Below the pieces are notes generated by a model that saw nothing but the letters and a program-made list of their open reading frames with translations, made no database searches and was not told the origin of the DNA. From the NCBI RefSeq assembly GCF_900547205.1, contig NZ_URFY01000012.1, positions 1-64,000 on the forward strand: a stretch of DNA of 64,000 nucleotides, in the 5' to 3' direction. The stretch is from an uncultured Bacteroides sp. (lineage in GTDB: Bacteria > Bacteroidota > Bacteroidia > Bacteroidales > Bacteroidaceae). A program made the position numbers and the translations under genes. Positions within the stretch are counted from its first letter, which is position 1, and every line of letters starts with the position of its first letter. Of this stretch, positions 32,788 through 40,839 are shown piece after piece.

Positions 32788-33972
32788 TTATTTATTTCTT
32801 CTCTTTTTTAATTCGGCAATCGCTTCGTTAACGTTCATTTTCTCTCCATTTCGGAAAGCGATAATAAAGGCGTCTTTGAATTGTGCCGTAATAGAACGTT
32901 TGGTGCGCAGCACTTTGTTATAGTCGGCAGATGCACCATACGTATATTTATATATTCCCTTTTCTTTATAATAATCCACTTCTTTCAGTCCCTTTAGCCG
33001 TTTATCGTTTTTGGCGAGCGGCTTGGAAGAAGTAAGTATCTGTATCTTAAACGTAATTTCGCTATCGTTGGTTGCATTTTCAACTACAATCAGACGCTTA
33101 GGGTGTGTGTTTGCTGCGATTACAGGTTGTTGGGTGTTGTCTTCCTCCTCTTCGGCAGGCACAATCGTTTTGCTGACTCCTGTCAGGCGGAGTTCGTGCT
33201 CTTTTTTATAATTTAAGAAAGCGCGGTAGATACCGTTTGCCATTGTGTTGGCTCCAGCATCTGAATTGAGATAGCGCTCTTCTTCCGGAGTGGAGATGAA
33301 TCCTAGTTCGATGAGGATGCTCGGCATAGCACTTGCTTTCAGTACAAGAAAACCGGCTTGATGTACACCTCGGTCTACTCGTCGGCAGGAGTGCCGGAAC
33401 TGTTTTTGTACCAGCGACGCCAGATGCACGCTCTGTTCCATATATTTGTCCTGCATGAACTCGAATATAATATAAGATTCTGCCGAATTCGGGTTGAAGC
33501 CGGCATATCTCGTCTCATAGTCACTTTCGTAGAGAATCACGGCATTCTCCCGTTTGGCAACTTCCAGATTGGCTTCTGATTTAGCCAAACCTAGTGTCCA
33601 AGTGGAAGCACCTTTGGCAGTGCGGTTCTTTGCAAGTGCGTTTGTATGGATAGAGATGAAAAGATCGGCTTTTGCGTTGTTCGCTATTTCCGCCCGTCTC
33701 GCTAAGGGGATAAAGACATCTTTGCTACGTGTATAGATCACTTTTACGTCGTCGCAGTTCTTCTTTATTAGGTTTCCCACTTTCAACGCAATATTCAGAT
33801 TGATATTCTTTTCTTTGGAGATTTTGCCGATGGCTCCCGGGTCATGTCCGCCATGTCCGGCATCAATGACTACAACAAAATCCTTCCCCCATAAACGGTC
33901 GGTGCATGAGGGTAGAAAAAGTAGCCAGAGGCAAATAAATATATATAATATGTATGGTCTATTCAGTCTCAT
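32788..33972 (-). CDS. N-acetylmuramoyl-L-alanine amidase (Amidase_3, AmiC-like)
   Basis: A 394-residue exported zinc amidase that cuts peptide stems from peptidoglycan glycan strands. The signal sequence with lipobox-like LPSCTDR suggests membrane anchoring. Zinc motifs: VVIDAGHGGHDPGAIG (His and Glu), FISIHTNAL (His), and the catalytic ILIELGFIS near residue 220. The C-terminal 150 residues form an SPOR-like beta-rich part. A TTG 18 bases upstream coincides with the -7 element TACATTTG, so ATG 33972 is the start. It heads the operon with the MCE gene. Confidence 0.92.
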   Translation of the reverse strand: MRLNRPYILYIFICLWLLFLPSCTDRLWGKDFVVVIDAGHGGHDPGAIGKISKEKNINLNIALKVGNLIKKNCDDVKVIYTRSKDVFIPLARRAEIANNAKADLFISIHTNALAKNRTAKGASTWTLGLAKSEANLEVAKRENAVILYESDYETRYAGFNPNSAESYIIFEFMQDKYMEQSVHLASLVQKQFRHSCRRVDRGVHQAGFLVLKASAMPSILIELGFISTPEEERYLNSDAGANTMANGIYRAFLNYKKEHELRLTGVSKTIVPAEEEEDNTQQPVIAANTHPKRLIVVENATNDSEITFKIQILTSSKPLAKNDKRLKGLKEVDYYKEKGIYKYTYGASADYNKVLRTKRSITAQFKDAFIIAFRNGEKMNVNEAIAELKKRRNK

Positions 33973-33987
33973 ATCTTTAATACGGTG

Positions 33988-33995
33988 CAAATGTA
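33988..33995 (-). promoter_or_regulatory. -7 element TACATTTG of the amidase-MCE operon
   Basis: An exact TAnnTTTG match on the minus strand, 16 bp before ATG 33972. Confidence 0.5.
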
Positions 33996-34110
33996 GTAGA
34001 AATTTGTAGAAAACTCGTGATTTACCATTAAGTTTTGTGCTTTTTTCGGTATAATGATAGCTTTTCTCCCAAAATCTCCGTTACTTTGCGCTTCGAAGTT
34101 AAAATGTACG

Positions 34111-34998
34111 ATGATGCTTAAGTTTTTGAAGAATTGGACATTACCTATCGCAATGCTGGTAGGAGCCCTGGGATATCCATTATTTATCAGTCTTTCTTTT
34201 CTTACCCCCTACCTTATTTTTACGATGTTGCTGCTAACTTTCTGTAAGGTGTCGCCACGTGATTTGAAGCCCAAAACTCTCCATGCGTGGTTGCTGCTGA
34301 TTCAGATTGGCGGTTCGCTGGCTGCTTATTTATTGCTTTATCGTTTCAATAAGATTGTGGCGGAAGGGGTGATGGTCTGTATCATTTGTCCTACGGCGAC
34401 TGCTGCGGCAGTGATTACTTCTAAGTTGGGCGGTAGTGCGGCGAGTCTGACTACTTACACATTGTTGGGGAACATTGGAGCGGCTATTGCTGTGCCTATT
34501 CTTTTCCCGCTGATAGAGGTTCATCCGGATGTCAGCTTCTTCAGTGCATTTATTATTATTTTGAGTAAAGTGTTTCCGTTGTTAATATGTCCGTTTCTAG
34601 TGGCGTGGCTGCTCGGTAAATTTCTCCCAAAAGTGCATCATAGGTTATTGGGGTATCACGAACTTGCTTTTTATTTGTGGGCTGTTTCTTTAGCCATTGT
34701 GACTGCTCAAACTTTATATTCACTGCTCAATGACCCTGCAGACGGATTTACGGAAATCATGATTGCTGTCGGAGCCTTGGTAGCTTGCTGCTTGCAATTC
34801 TTTTTAGGGAAAACGATCGGCTCGGCTTACAATGATCGTATAAGTGGCGGTCAGGCATTGGGACAGAAGAATACGATTCTTGCAATCTGGATGGCGCATA
34901 CTTATCTAAATCCATTGTCTTCCGTTGCACCGGGGTCTTATGTGTTGTGGCAGAATATTATCAATAGTTATCAGTTGTGGAAAATGAGAAAGAAATAG
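34111..34998 (+). CDS. Bile acid:sodium symporter-like transporter
   Basis: A 295-residue protein with 9-10 transmembrane helices of the SBF/BASS family. Conserved segments are MVCIICPTATAAAVITSKLGG, SLTTYTLLGNIGAA, and GQALGQKNTILAIWMAHTYL with the cation-site Gln and Asn. Two adjacent ATGs (34111, 34114) lie after a near-consensus -7, so the longer start at 34054 is not used. The last 17 codons (LWQNIINSYQLWKMRKK) have a diverged second copy at 40702-40785. I take the gene as intact but with a 3' end replaced by an integrating element. Confidence 0.85.
   Translation: MMLKFLKNWTLPIAMLVGALGYPLFISLSFLTPYLIFTMLLLTFCKVSPRDLKPKTLHAWLLLIQIGGSLAAYLLLYRFNKIVAEGVMVCIICPTATAAAVITSKLGGSAASLTTYTLLGNIGAAIAVPILFPLIEVHPDVSFFSAFIIILSKVFPLLICPFLVAWLLGKFLPKVHHRLLGYHELAFYLWAVSLAIVTAQTLYSLLNDPADGFTEIMIAVGALVACCLQFFLGKTIGSAYNDRISGGQALGQKNTILAIWMAHTYLNPLSSVAPGSYVLWQNIINSYQLWKMRKK
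34946..34958 (+). repeat. Left core repeat in the transporter 3' end (candidate attL)
   Basis: TGTGGCAGAATAT is identical to 40703-40715. It lies inside the transporter gene, and similarity continues with mismatches for about 35 bp in both copies. It is a candidate crossover core of an integrative element. Confidence 0.6.
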
Positions 34999-35102
34999 AT
35001 AAAATAATAAATATAAGATATTGATTATTAAATATTTGATGTTTGCATCTGTCTTTTCCTTTGTTTTCCTGATTTTCCTATCAATTCCAATAAATGCGCT
35101 TG

Positions 35103-35141
35103 TTTTGTTACTAGTTTGTTACTCGAATAGCGTTGGGTAAC
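35103..35141. repeat. Left GTTAC-rich repeat (candidate integrase arm sites)
   Basis: TTTTGTTACTA then GTTTGTTACTCG (35103-35125), followed by the inverted GGGTAAC (35135-35141). The 23-bp direct unit matches 40617-40639 at 21 of 23 positions. It lies about 145 bp inside the left core. Confidence 0.55.
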
Positions 35142-35248
35142 AAAAAAATATCTATATTTTGTAGATACTAATTGAAAAGTGCGCCGTATTCTAATTGAAA
35201 AGTAGTCCATTGATAGCTTTGGCAAAATTACCTATTAGTTTAAAATAC

Positions 35249-36003
35249 TCATTTATATTCTCTCATTTTTTGTGTTTCTTTGAGCCTGTATGATTGTCCG
35301 CTCATATTCACCAGATATGCTTTGTGTGTCAGTCTGTCTACCATTGCAGCCACAAGGACCTTATCCTTAATAATCTCATTCCATCTGTTAAAAGCGAGAT
35401 TTGTAGTAATAATGGTTGCCTTCTTCCCCGCTCTGAGCGAGAGGTGATTGAACAGCAATTCTCCCCCTTCCTTGTCGCAACTGACATATCCAAACTCGTC
35501 ACATATAACCAAATCGTATTTTTCAAACCGCAATTGCAGCGAGCGTAGCGTCTTGTTCGATTTGGCCTCCCTTATCTGTGTAAGCAACACAGGTACTGAG
35601 GTAAACAATACGGTGAAATCCTGCCGGCACGCTTTGATACCCAGGGCCGTGGCGATATGGGTCTTTCCGGTTCCCGGATTTCCATAGAGTACCACATTCC
35701 TTCCCTGCCTTATAAAATCCAGCGTTTCCAGCTGGGGAATGCAACCTGTGCCTCTTCGGGCATTTCCTCTGTCACCAGTTCATGCAAATACTTCATCTGT
35801 GGGAAGTTTGCGGACTTGATCCTTGATTTTCTCCTGCATTCTGTTCTTCTTTCGCTTTCCTTGCGTAGCAGTTCTGTGAGGAAACGCAGATGGTTCCAGC
35901 TTTCTTCAGCCGCCAGAGGGAGCATGTCATCCAATTTCTCTTTAAAAGCCAGCAGTTTTAACTCTGCGGCATACTCATAGACAAGTTCTTTTTCTGATTT
36001 CAT
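35249..36003 (-). pseudogene. istB: IstB helper ATPase, split by a frameshift
   Basis: The IS21 transposition helper AAA+ ATPase appears in two overlapping frames. The first (36003 down to 35710, starting MKSEKELVYEYAAELKLLAF) gives the N-terminal domain. The second holds DFIRQGRNVVLYGNPGTGKTH (Walker A) through YDLVICDEFGYV (Walker B) to the end at 35249. The frame is lost near 35739-35742 at TTCCCC, where five C would restore it. A one-base deletion, a sequencing error in the C-run, or slippage of the Pro-CCC codon would each explain it. Together the frames give about 250 residues, the normal IstB length. Confidence 0.85.
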
Positions 36004-36015
36004 ACATATACAATT

Positions 36016-37614
36016 TTAAATATTAGGGATAATGTTGCACATTTCACTACTTCCGGCCATAAGCGCGGTGATGCCTTCCAGCGTATCCTCGGCTTCGCGT
36101 TCTATCTTCTGCTGCTGCCCGGGAAGAATGGATGCCTGCCCGTCTTCTCCGGCATCCGGCTGCAGGTTACCATGCAGCATCGCCTTCACCTGTTCGGGGG
36201 ATATTTTTCTGACGCCACGACCGGTGAGTTCCTTGCAGGTCTTTATGATGTCCGTTTCTGAAAATCCCTTTTCCCCGGCATACGCCAACAGTAAGACAAA
36301 TGCCCTGTTGTCATCCTTGAAATGAATCTCATAGAGCCTTCTGAGTTCTTCCGGCGCCTTATGCCAGACAACGGAATGGGTCAGCGCTCCCGGCTTGCGC
36401 GAGAGTGTACGCAGGTAATGTTCCAGTTCAATGCACCAGTCACCACCGCGGTAGCTACGCTGGTGGGCCGCCACTTTTTCCTTTCCATGCAGGATAACGA
36501 TTTTCTCGCTGTATACTTTTACTTGCACCCTCTCTCCCACAAGACGGTCGGGCACGGAGTAATGGACATTCTTCATGCTGATAGTAGACCACTTGTCCAC
36601 TGTATGCTCATGCGCCTCAAAACACCCGAGATTACCGGGAAAAGGCTTCAGCGATGCAAGGTCCGCTTCCAGGTGGGATGACTTGTCGGCCGTTGACAGG
36701 CTTCCGCTCTCCCCGTTCATCTGCCCGCATGTCTGGCTCAAGTGATCCTGCGCCGAACGTATGTCTCCAAAGTGCTCCCTCAGACAGAAAGCCTTCCTCC
36801 TGGCATATTCCACACTGCGTTCCACATGTCCTTTCTCCCAGCCGGCCCGTATGTTGCAGAACCGGTATTCAAAGCAATAGAATCCGGACATCCGCATCAA
36901 GGATTCTGTCGGTTTCTTCTCGCCTCCGACAAAGTCCTTGACGGCCACCCGTATATTGTCATAGACCATCATGGCAGGAACCCCATGTATGTCCCTGAAG
37001 AAATTGCGGTGGGACTCCATGAAGGCTAGCGTGTTCTGATGCCTGAAGAGGTAGGCGTGTCTGCCGTTACTGTGTCCGAAGGTGAATACAGCCAGATAAA
37101 ACTTGGTCTTGACTCCATCTATGAAAAGAAGTACCTCGCCCCAGTCGAATTTGACAATCCCGCCGGGTTCATAATACAACCGGATAAAAGCCTCGCTCTT
37201 TTTCTTCTCTTTTCCGGTCTCTATCTTCTTAATATAGCTGCATACTGTGGCATAGCTGATTCTGTACCCTTTAGAGAGCAGAAGCAGATGGATGTCTTTC
37301 TTCAGCATACGCTGCTTACGCAGTCCCATCGCAGCTTTGGAGGCGTTCTTCTTCAGACAAAGGTCTATCTCCTCCTTTATATCCTCGGTAAGTCTTCTGG
37401 GACGTCGCTTGGAACTGTCATACTTAGGCTCGACAGTAAGAAGGTCACTCAGTGCTTCTTCAGGGTTACCCTTGTGAATGGCAGCCTCATACTCCGAAAG
37501 GATAGTGTCAACCGTATGACGGCTGATATGCAGTTCACGGGAGATACGGCGTTTGCTATAACCACATACCCTATACATGTGTATAATTGATTGTCTTTCT
37601 ACCATAGTCTTCAT
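36016..37614 (-). CDS. istA: IS21-family transposase IstA
   Basis: A 532-residue transposase. It has an N-terminal helix-turn-helix (YSKRRISRELHISRHTVDTIL) and a DDE catalytic core: first Asp in VKFDWGEVLL, second in MMVYDNIRVAV and Glu in WEKGHVERSVEYARR. The C-terminal beta-barrel contains YSVPDRLVGERVQVKV. It appears full length. ATG 37614 is preferred over an upstream TTG. istB follows 12 bp downstream but is frameshifted, so movement of this copy may need a helper from elsewhere. Confidence 0.92.
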   Translation of the reverse strand: MKTMVERQSIIHMYRVCGYSKRRISRELHISRHTVDTILSEYEAAIHKGNPEEALSDLLTVEPKYDSSKRRPRRLTEDIKEEIDLCLKKNASKAAMGLRKQRMLKKDIHLLLLSKGYRISYATVCSYIKKIETGKEKKKSEAFIRLYYEPGGIVKFDWGEVLLFIDGVKTKFYLAVFTFGHSNGRHAYLFRHQNTLAFMESHRNFFRDIHGVPAMMVYDNIRVAVKDFVGGEKKPTESLMRMSGFYCFEYRFCNIRAGWEKGHVERSVEYARRKAFCLREHFGDIRSAQDHLSQTCGQMNGESGSLSTADKSSHLEADLASLKPFPGNLGCFEAHEHTVDKWSTISMKNVHYSVPDRLVGERVQVKVYSEKIVILHGKEKVAAHQRSYRGGDWCIELEHYLRTLSRKPGALTHSVVWHKAPEELRRLYEIHFKDDNRAFVLLLAYAGEKGFSETDIIKTCKELTGRGVRKISPEQVKAMLHGNLQPDAGEDGQASILPGQQQKIEREAEDTLEGITALMAGSSEMCNIIPNI

Positions 37615-37716
37615 TTTTGCCTCTGTATTTTGATTATACAAAGGTCGTTATACTTATGCTATGGTGGCGCACTTTTCGATTGCAATACTGGCGCACTTTT
37701 CAATTAGTATCTACAG

Positions 37717-37797
37717 TTTAGGGAGCAGTTTAGCAAACTCTATCAAAGGATACAACCGAAAGAGGAGCAGAAAAGGAGCAAAGGCTTTAGCCTGTAA
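37717..37797 (+). pseudogene. C-terminal remnant of an unidentified gene cut by the IS
   Basis: Directly right of the IS, one plus-strand frame reads FREQFSKLYQRIQPKEEQKR and then ends SKGFSL with a stop at 37795-37797. The charged tail with a final basic-aromatic end resembles the tails of Bacteroides mobilisation proteins, but the match is too short to trust. The rest of the gene would have been lost to the left. Confidence 0.25.
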
Positions 37798-37864
37798 AGA
37801 GAGGTATTTTGCTGAAATACAGTAAAAGTACAATTCACAATGAATGATATACTGTACCTTTTGC

Positions 37865-37872
37865 TATATTTG
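37865..37872 (+). promoter_or_regulatory. -7 element TATATTTG before the 37.9 kb methyltransferase
   Basis: An exact TAnnTTTG match 27 bp before the start codon. Confidence 0.55.
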
Positions 37873-37898
37873 CATATAATCAATTTAATATTAAAAGA

Positions 37899-38696
37899 AT
37901 GAATGCGGATTTTGATTATTTAGAAATAAACCGGAAGTCTTGGAATAACAGGGTAGATGTGCATCTGAAATCTGATTTTTACGATGTCAAAGGCTTTTTG
38001 AAAGGGGAATCCTCTCTCAATGATATAGAACTTGATTTACTTGGAGATATAAAGGGTAAATCTATTCTACATTTACAATGCCATTTCGGACAAGATACTA
38101 TTTCGTTGGGCAGACTTGGTGCAAATATTACAGGTGTTGATTTATCGGATAAAGCGATTGACAATGCAAAAATATTAGCAGAGAAAGCAAATATTAATGC
38201 AAAGTTTATTTGCTGTGATATTTATGATTTACCTACTTATTTGAATGAACAATTTGATATCGTATTTACAAGCTATGGAGTGATTGGTTGGTTACCTGAT
38301 ATGAATAAGTGGGCGAAGATTATTTCAAATTATCTAAAACCAAATGGAAAATTTATATTTGTGGAGTTTCATCCGATTGTGTGGATGTTTGATGAGAACT
38401 TTAAAAGAATTGAATATAATTACTTTAATTCCGGTGCAATTAGAGAAATTCAAGATGGAACCTATACGGACGGGGAAAATGATTTGTTGCAAGAATGTGT
38501 GATGTGGAATCACAGTTTGAGCGAGGTTATAAATAGCCTTATACAAAGTGGGCTTACCATATTTTCTTTTGATGAATTTGATTATTCACCCTATAATTGT
38601 TTTTCCCAAACAGTTGAATGTGAACCTAACAAATATAGGATAAAACATTTAAGTAATAATATTCCGATGGTCTATTCTATAATAGCTACAAAATAA
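37899..38696 (+). CDS. Class I SAM-dependent methyltransferase
   Basis: A 265-residue methyltransferase. The SAM site is ILHLQCHFGQDTISLGRLG (motif I variant), ITGVDLSDKAI with the acidic residue that binds ribose, and FICCDIYDLP. The post-motif FDIVFTSYGVIGWLPDMNKW is typical of small-molecule methyltransferases. It is AT-rich compared with the core genes, and it sits inside the proposed integrative element, just right of the IS21 copy. The substrate is unknown. Confidence 0.85.
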   Translation: MNADFDYLEINRKSWNNRVDVHLKSDFYDVKGFLKGESSLNDIELDLLGDIKGKSILHLQCHFGQDTISLGRLGANITGVDLSDKAIDNAKILAEKANINAKFICCDIYDLPTYLNEQFDIVFTSYGVIGWLPDMNKWAKIISNYLKPNGKFIFVEFHPIVWMFDENFKRIEYNYFNSGAIREIQDGTYTDGENDLLQECVMWNHSLSEVINSLIQSGLTIFSFDEFDYSPYNCFSQTVECEPNKYRIKHLSNNIPMVYSIIATK

Positions 38697-38734
38697 ATTT
38701 GTTAATCAAATATACACTAATTGAAAAAACCAGT

Positions 38735-39208
38735 ATGAAAGAAGTGAATATATATCCGGTAGAGACCGATAAGAAGCAACACTGGGAGTTACTTTTGCTT
38801 GCCGACGAACAAGAGTCAATGGTAGACCGCTATTTGGAGCGAGGTGATATGTTTGTCCTTGAAGACGATGGAGTGAAAGCTGTTTGCGTGGTTACTGACG
38901 AAGGAAATGGAATTTGCGAGTTGAAGAACATAGCCGTTACTCCTGCCGCCCAACGGCAAGGATATGGAAAGAAACTGATGAACTACTTGATAGACTATTA
39001 TTCAGGAAAATACACTGAAATGTTGGTAGGAACCGGAGATGTCTCAAGCACAATGAAATTCTACCAAAGTTGCGGCTTTGAATACTCTCATCGCATTGGG
39101 AATTTCTTTATTGATAACTATGACCACCTCATGGTTGAAGATGGCATTTTGCTTAAAGATATGGTTTACTTGAAACGTATGATGGCGGAAAGGCCGAATG
39201 AAATCTAA
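38735..39208 (+). CDS. GNAT family N-acetyltransferase
   Basis: A 157-residue GNAT protein. The acetyl-CoA-binding motif A is ICELKNIAVTPAAQRQGYGKKLMNYLI (Q/RxxGxG/A pattern QRQGYGKK), and motif B is MKFYQSCGFEYSHR. A start 36 bases upstream is possible, but ATG 38735 gives the usual N-terminus. It lies 38 bp after the methyltransferase. Immediately after its stop comes a remnant DUF3795 gene; an intact DUF3795-GNAT pair exists at 43.4-44.1 kb. The acyl acceptor is unknown. Confidence 0.85.
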   Translation: MKEVNIYPVETDKKQHWELLLLADEQESMVDRYLERGDMFVLEDDGVKAVCVVTDEGNGICELKNIAVTPAAQRQGYGKKLMNYLIDYYSGKYTEMLVGTGDVSSTMKFYQSCGFEYSHRIGNFFIDNYDHLMVEDGILLKDMVYLKRMMAERPNEI

Positions 39209-39211
39209 CGT

Positions 39212-39346
39212 TATGAGGGGTGTATTCCTGCCTGCGGAGTGTTCTGTGGGGGATGTCCTACGTATACAAGAGAGAAAAATCCCTGTAAGGGAGCTGAACT
39301 GAATAGTTCTCGCTGTGATAAATGCAAAACATTTCATTTATGTTGT
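39212..39346 (+). pseudogene. Truncated DUF3795 gene
   Basis: The frame reads YEGCIPACGVFCGGCP and later CDKCKTFHLCC, closely matching the first 48 residues of the intact DUF3795 protein at 43360. It has lost the start codon (a stop lies just upstream at 39206) and everything after the HLCC motif, where the DUF1016 gene region begins. Nucleotide similarity to the intact copy is around three quarters by eye. It is a decayed relative, not a recent duplicate. Confidence 0.75.
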
Positions 39347-39390
39347 TTGGCGAAAAGAGAAAAAAGCCTTTATTCTCTTTCCGCCAGCAT

Positions 39391-39406
39391 TATTTTTGTA
39401 CTTTTG
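39391..39406 (+). promoter_or_regulatory. Two abutting -7 elements before the DUF1016 gene
   Basis: TATTTTTG (39391-39398) is followed directly by TACTTTTG (39399-39406). Both match TAnnTTTG and precede ATG 39427 by about 20 bp. Confidence 0.5.
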
Positions 39407-39426
39407 TCGCATATAACAAAGCGCAA

Positions 39427-40530
39427 ATGGATATAAATCAGAATTATAGGGAAGCAGTAAAGACCATAAAAGAAGCTATCCTACGCAGTCAGTATCGTGC
39501 AGTCGCATCGGTGAACAAGGAACAGCTATCTCTTTATTATGGCATCGGACGTTACGTGTCGGAAAATTCCCGTACAGGCTTTTGGGGGAAAGGTGCAATT
39601 GAACAAATATCCTCTCTGTTGCAAAAAGAATTGCCGGGACTAAGAGGATTTTCAACTCGAAGTATTAAAAATATGCGGCAATTTTATGAAGAATGGGAAC
39701 TCATTTTAAATCAGCAGCCAGTGGCTGCCGATTTGGAGTTGGATGAAAAATTGCTTCTCATAGCAATTCGGCAGCCACTGGCTGCCGAATTTAACTGGTC
39801 TGACTTCCTTTCAATTGGCTTTAGTCACCATATAGAAATCATTGCCAAAGTTAAGACTTTGGAAGCAAGGCTATTTTATATACATGAGTGCGCCATTCGC
39901 TATTGGAGTAAATACACTTTAAGGGATTACTTAAAAGCAGACTTGTACAGCCATCAGGGAACTTTACCTAACAATTTCGCACAAACATTGCCCGATACTA
40001 AGCAAGTTCTAAAAGCTGTTTGTTCATTCAAAGATGAATACCTGCTTGATTTCATTAATGTGGAAGAACTGAATGAACAGGAAGAGGATTTAGACGAAAA
40101 GATAGTAGAAAAAGCCATTGTAGCCAACGTGAAGAAGTTCATCATGACCTTTGGGCAAGATTTCAGCTTTATAGGTAATCAATATCGTATAGAGGTTGCC
40201 GGAGAAGAAATGTTCATTGATTTGCTCTTTTTCAATCGGGAGCTTAATTCCCTGGTCGCGGTGGAGTTAAAATCCGGAAAATTCCGCACATCTTATTTGG
40301 GGCAGTTGAATACTTATTTATCCGCCTTAGATACATATATCAGAAAGCCGCACGAGAATCCCTCTATCGGGATAATCCTTTGCAGGGAAATGAATCAAAC
40401 CTTTGTAGAGTTTGCAGTTCGTGATTATAACAAACCGATGGGAGTTGCTACATACCGTGCTTCTAAAGATATGCCGGAACGGCTTCGTAATGCTCTGCCG
40501 GACATTGAGGAACTGAAAAAGCTATTGTAA
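39427..40530 (+). CDS. DUF1016 (YhcG-like) PD-(D/E)XK nuclease
   Basis: A 367-residue protein. The N-terminal half is the DUF1016 helical domain (YYGIGRYVSENS, WGKGAIEQISSLLQKELPG, FSTRSIKNMRQFYEEW). The C-terminal half is a PD-(D/E)XK-type nuclease core, with FIDLLFFNRELNSLVAVELK supplying the Asp and ExK residues. An upstream start at 39322 overlaps the DUF3795 remnant, so ATG 39427 is used. Relatives occur beside restriction-modification and other defence genes, but this one stands alone. A palindromic repeat inside the gene encodes QPVAADL and RQPLAAEF. Confidence 0.87.
   Translation: MDINQNYREAVKTIKEAILRSQYRAVASVNKEQLSLYYGIGRYVSENSRTGFWGKGAIEQISSLLQKELPGLRGFSTRSIKNMRQFYEEWELILNQQPVAADLELDEKLLLIAIRQPLAAEFNWSDFLSIGFSHHIEIIAKVKTLEARLFYIHECAIRYWSKYTLRDYLKADLYSHQGTLPNNFAQTLPDTKQVLKAVCSFKDEYLLDFINVEELNEQEEDLDEKIVEKAIVANVKKFIMTFGQDFSFIGNQYRIEVAGEEMFIDLLFFNRELNSLVAVELKSGKFRTSYLGQLNTYLSALDTYIRKPHENPSIGIILCREMNQTFVEFAVRDYNKPMGVATYRASKDMPERLRNALPDIEELKKLL
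39766..39790. repeat. 25-nt palindrome inside the DUF1016 gene
   Basis: ATTCGGCAGCCA and TGGCTGCCGAAT flank a single C. A partial copy with the same CAGCCAGTGGCTGCCGAT core lies about 50 bp upstream (39716-39732), so the protein carries two similar AA-rich segments. Confidence 0.7.
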
Positions 40531-40565
40531 CGAAAGCCTTGTTTCTTTTTGGGCAGGTAATTGCC

Positions 40566-40639
40566 TTTTGTTACCTTTGCATAAGAAGCCTACCACTAAG
40601 CGAATTTCTTCGTTTTTTTTGTTACTATTTTGTTACCCG
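40566..40639. repeat. Right GTTAC-rich repeat (candidate integrase arm sites)
   Basis: TTTTGTTACC (40566-40575), then TTTTGTTACTATTTTGTTAC and CCG (40617-40639). The 23-bp unit matches 35103-35125 at 21 positions in the same orientation. It lies about 64 bp inside the right core copy. Confidence 0.55.
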
Positions 40640-40701
40640 CTATTAGTAATAGGTGGGATTCTTTGTTGATAATCAGTTTAATACACTAATTTATATATAA
40701 T

Positions 40702-40785
40702 ATGTGGCAGAATATCATTAACTCGTGGCAGTTGTGGAAGAAGAGGAAAAGGGAGAAGGGAATTAAACCATCAGCCAATAACTGA
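40702..40785 (+). pseudogene. Displaced 3' end of the transporter gene (candidate attR)
   Basis: An open frame reads MWQNIINSWQLWKKRKREKG and ends ASANN-like at a TGA (40783-40785; last residues KPSANN). It matches LWQNIINSYQLWKMRKK at the end of the transporter gene 5.75 kb upstream. Codon choice differs (TCG against AGT for Ser), so it is a diverged copy. It is best read as the original gene end, cut off by an insertion whose left end carries its own substitute tail. Confidence 0.7.
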
Positions 40786-40839
40786 TGAATTTGATTGCTC
40801 TAAAAGATGTCAAGCAATTAGTCTTTGGCAAATTGTGTG

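Larger units (their letters stand above)
35160..37715 (-). mobile_element. IS21-family insertion sequence (istA, frameshifted istB)
   Basis: A 2,556-bp element bounded by perfect 26-bp inverted repeats, starting TGTAGATACTAATTGAAAAG (35160-35185 and 37690-37715). A second, less perfect AATTGAAAAGT unit lies just inside each end (near 35192 and 37666), the multiple terminal repeat layout of IS21 elements. It carries istA and istB on the minus strand. I see no matching target duplication: the left flank reads ATATTT and the right flank GTTTAG. Confidence 0.9.

Noticed and set aside
35028..35225. 65-codon minus-strand frame at the left edge of the IS
   Set aside because: It crosses the IS inverted repeat and the GTTAC repeats, so it is a chance frame across element ends.
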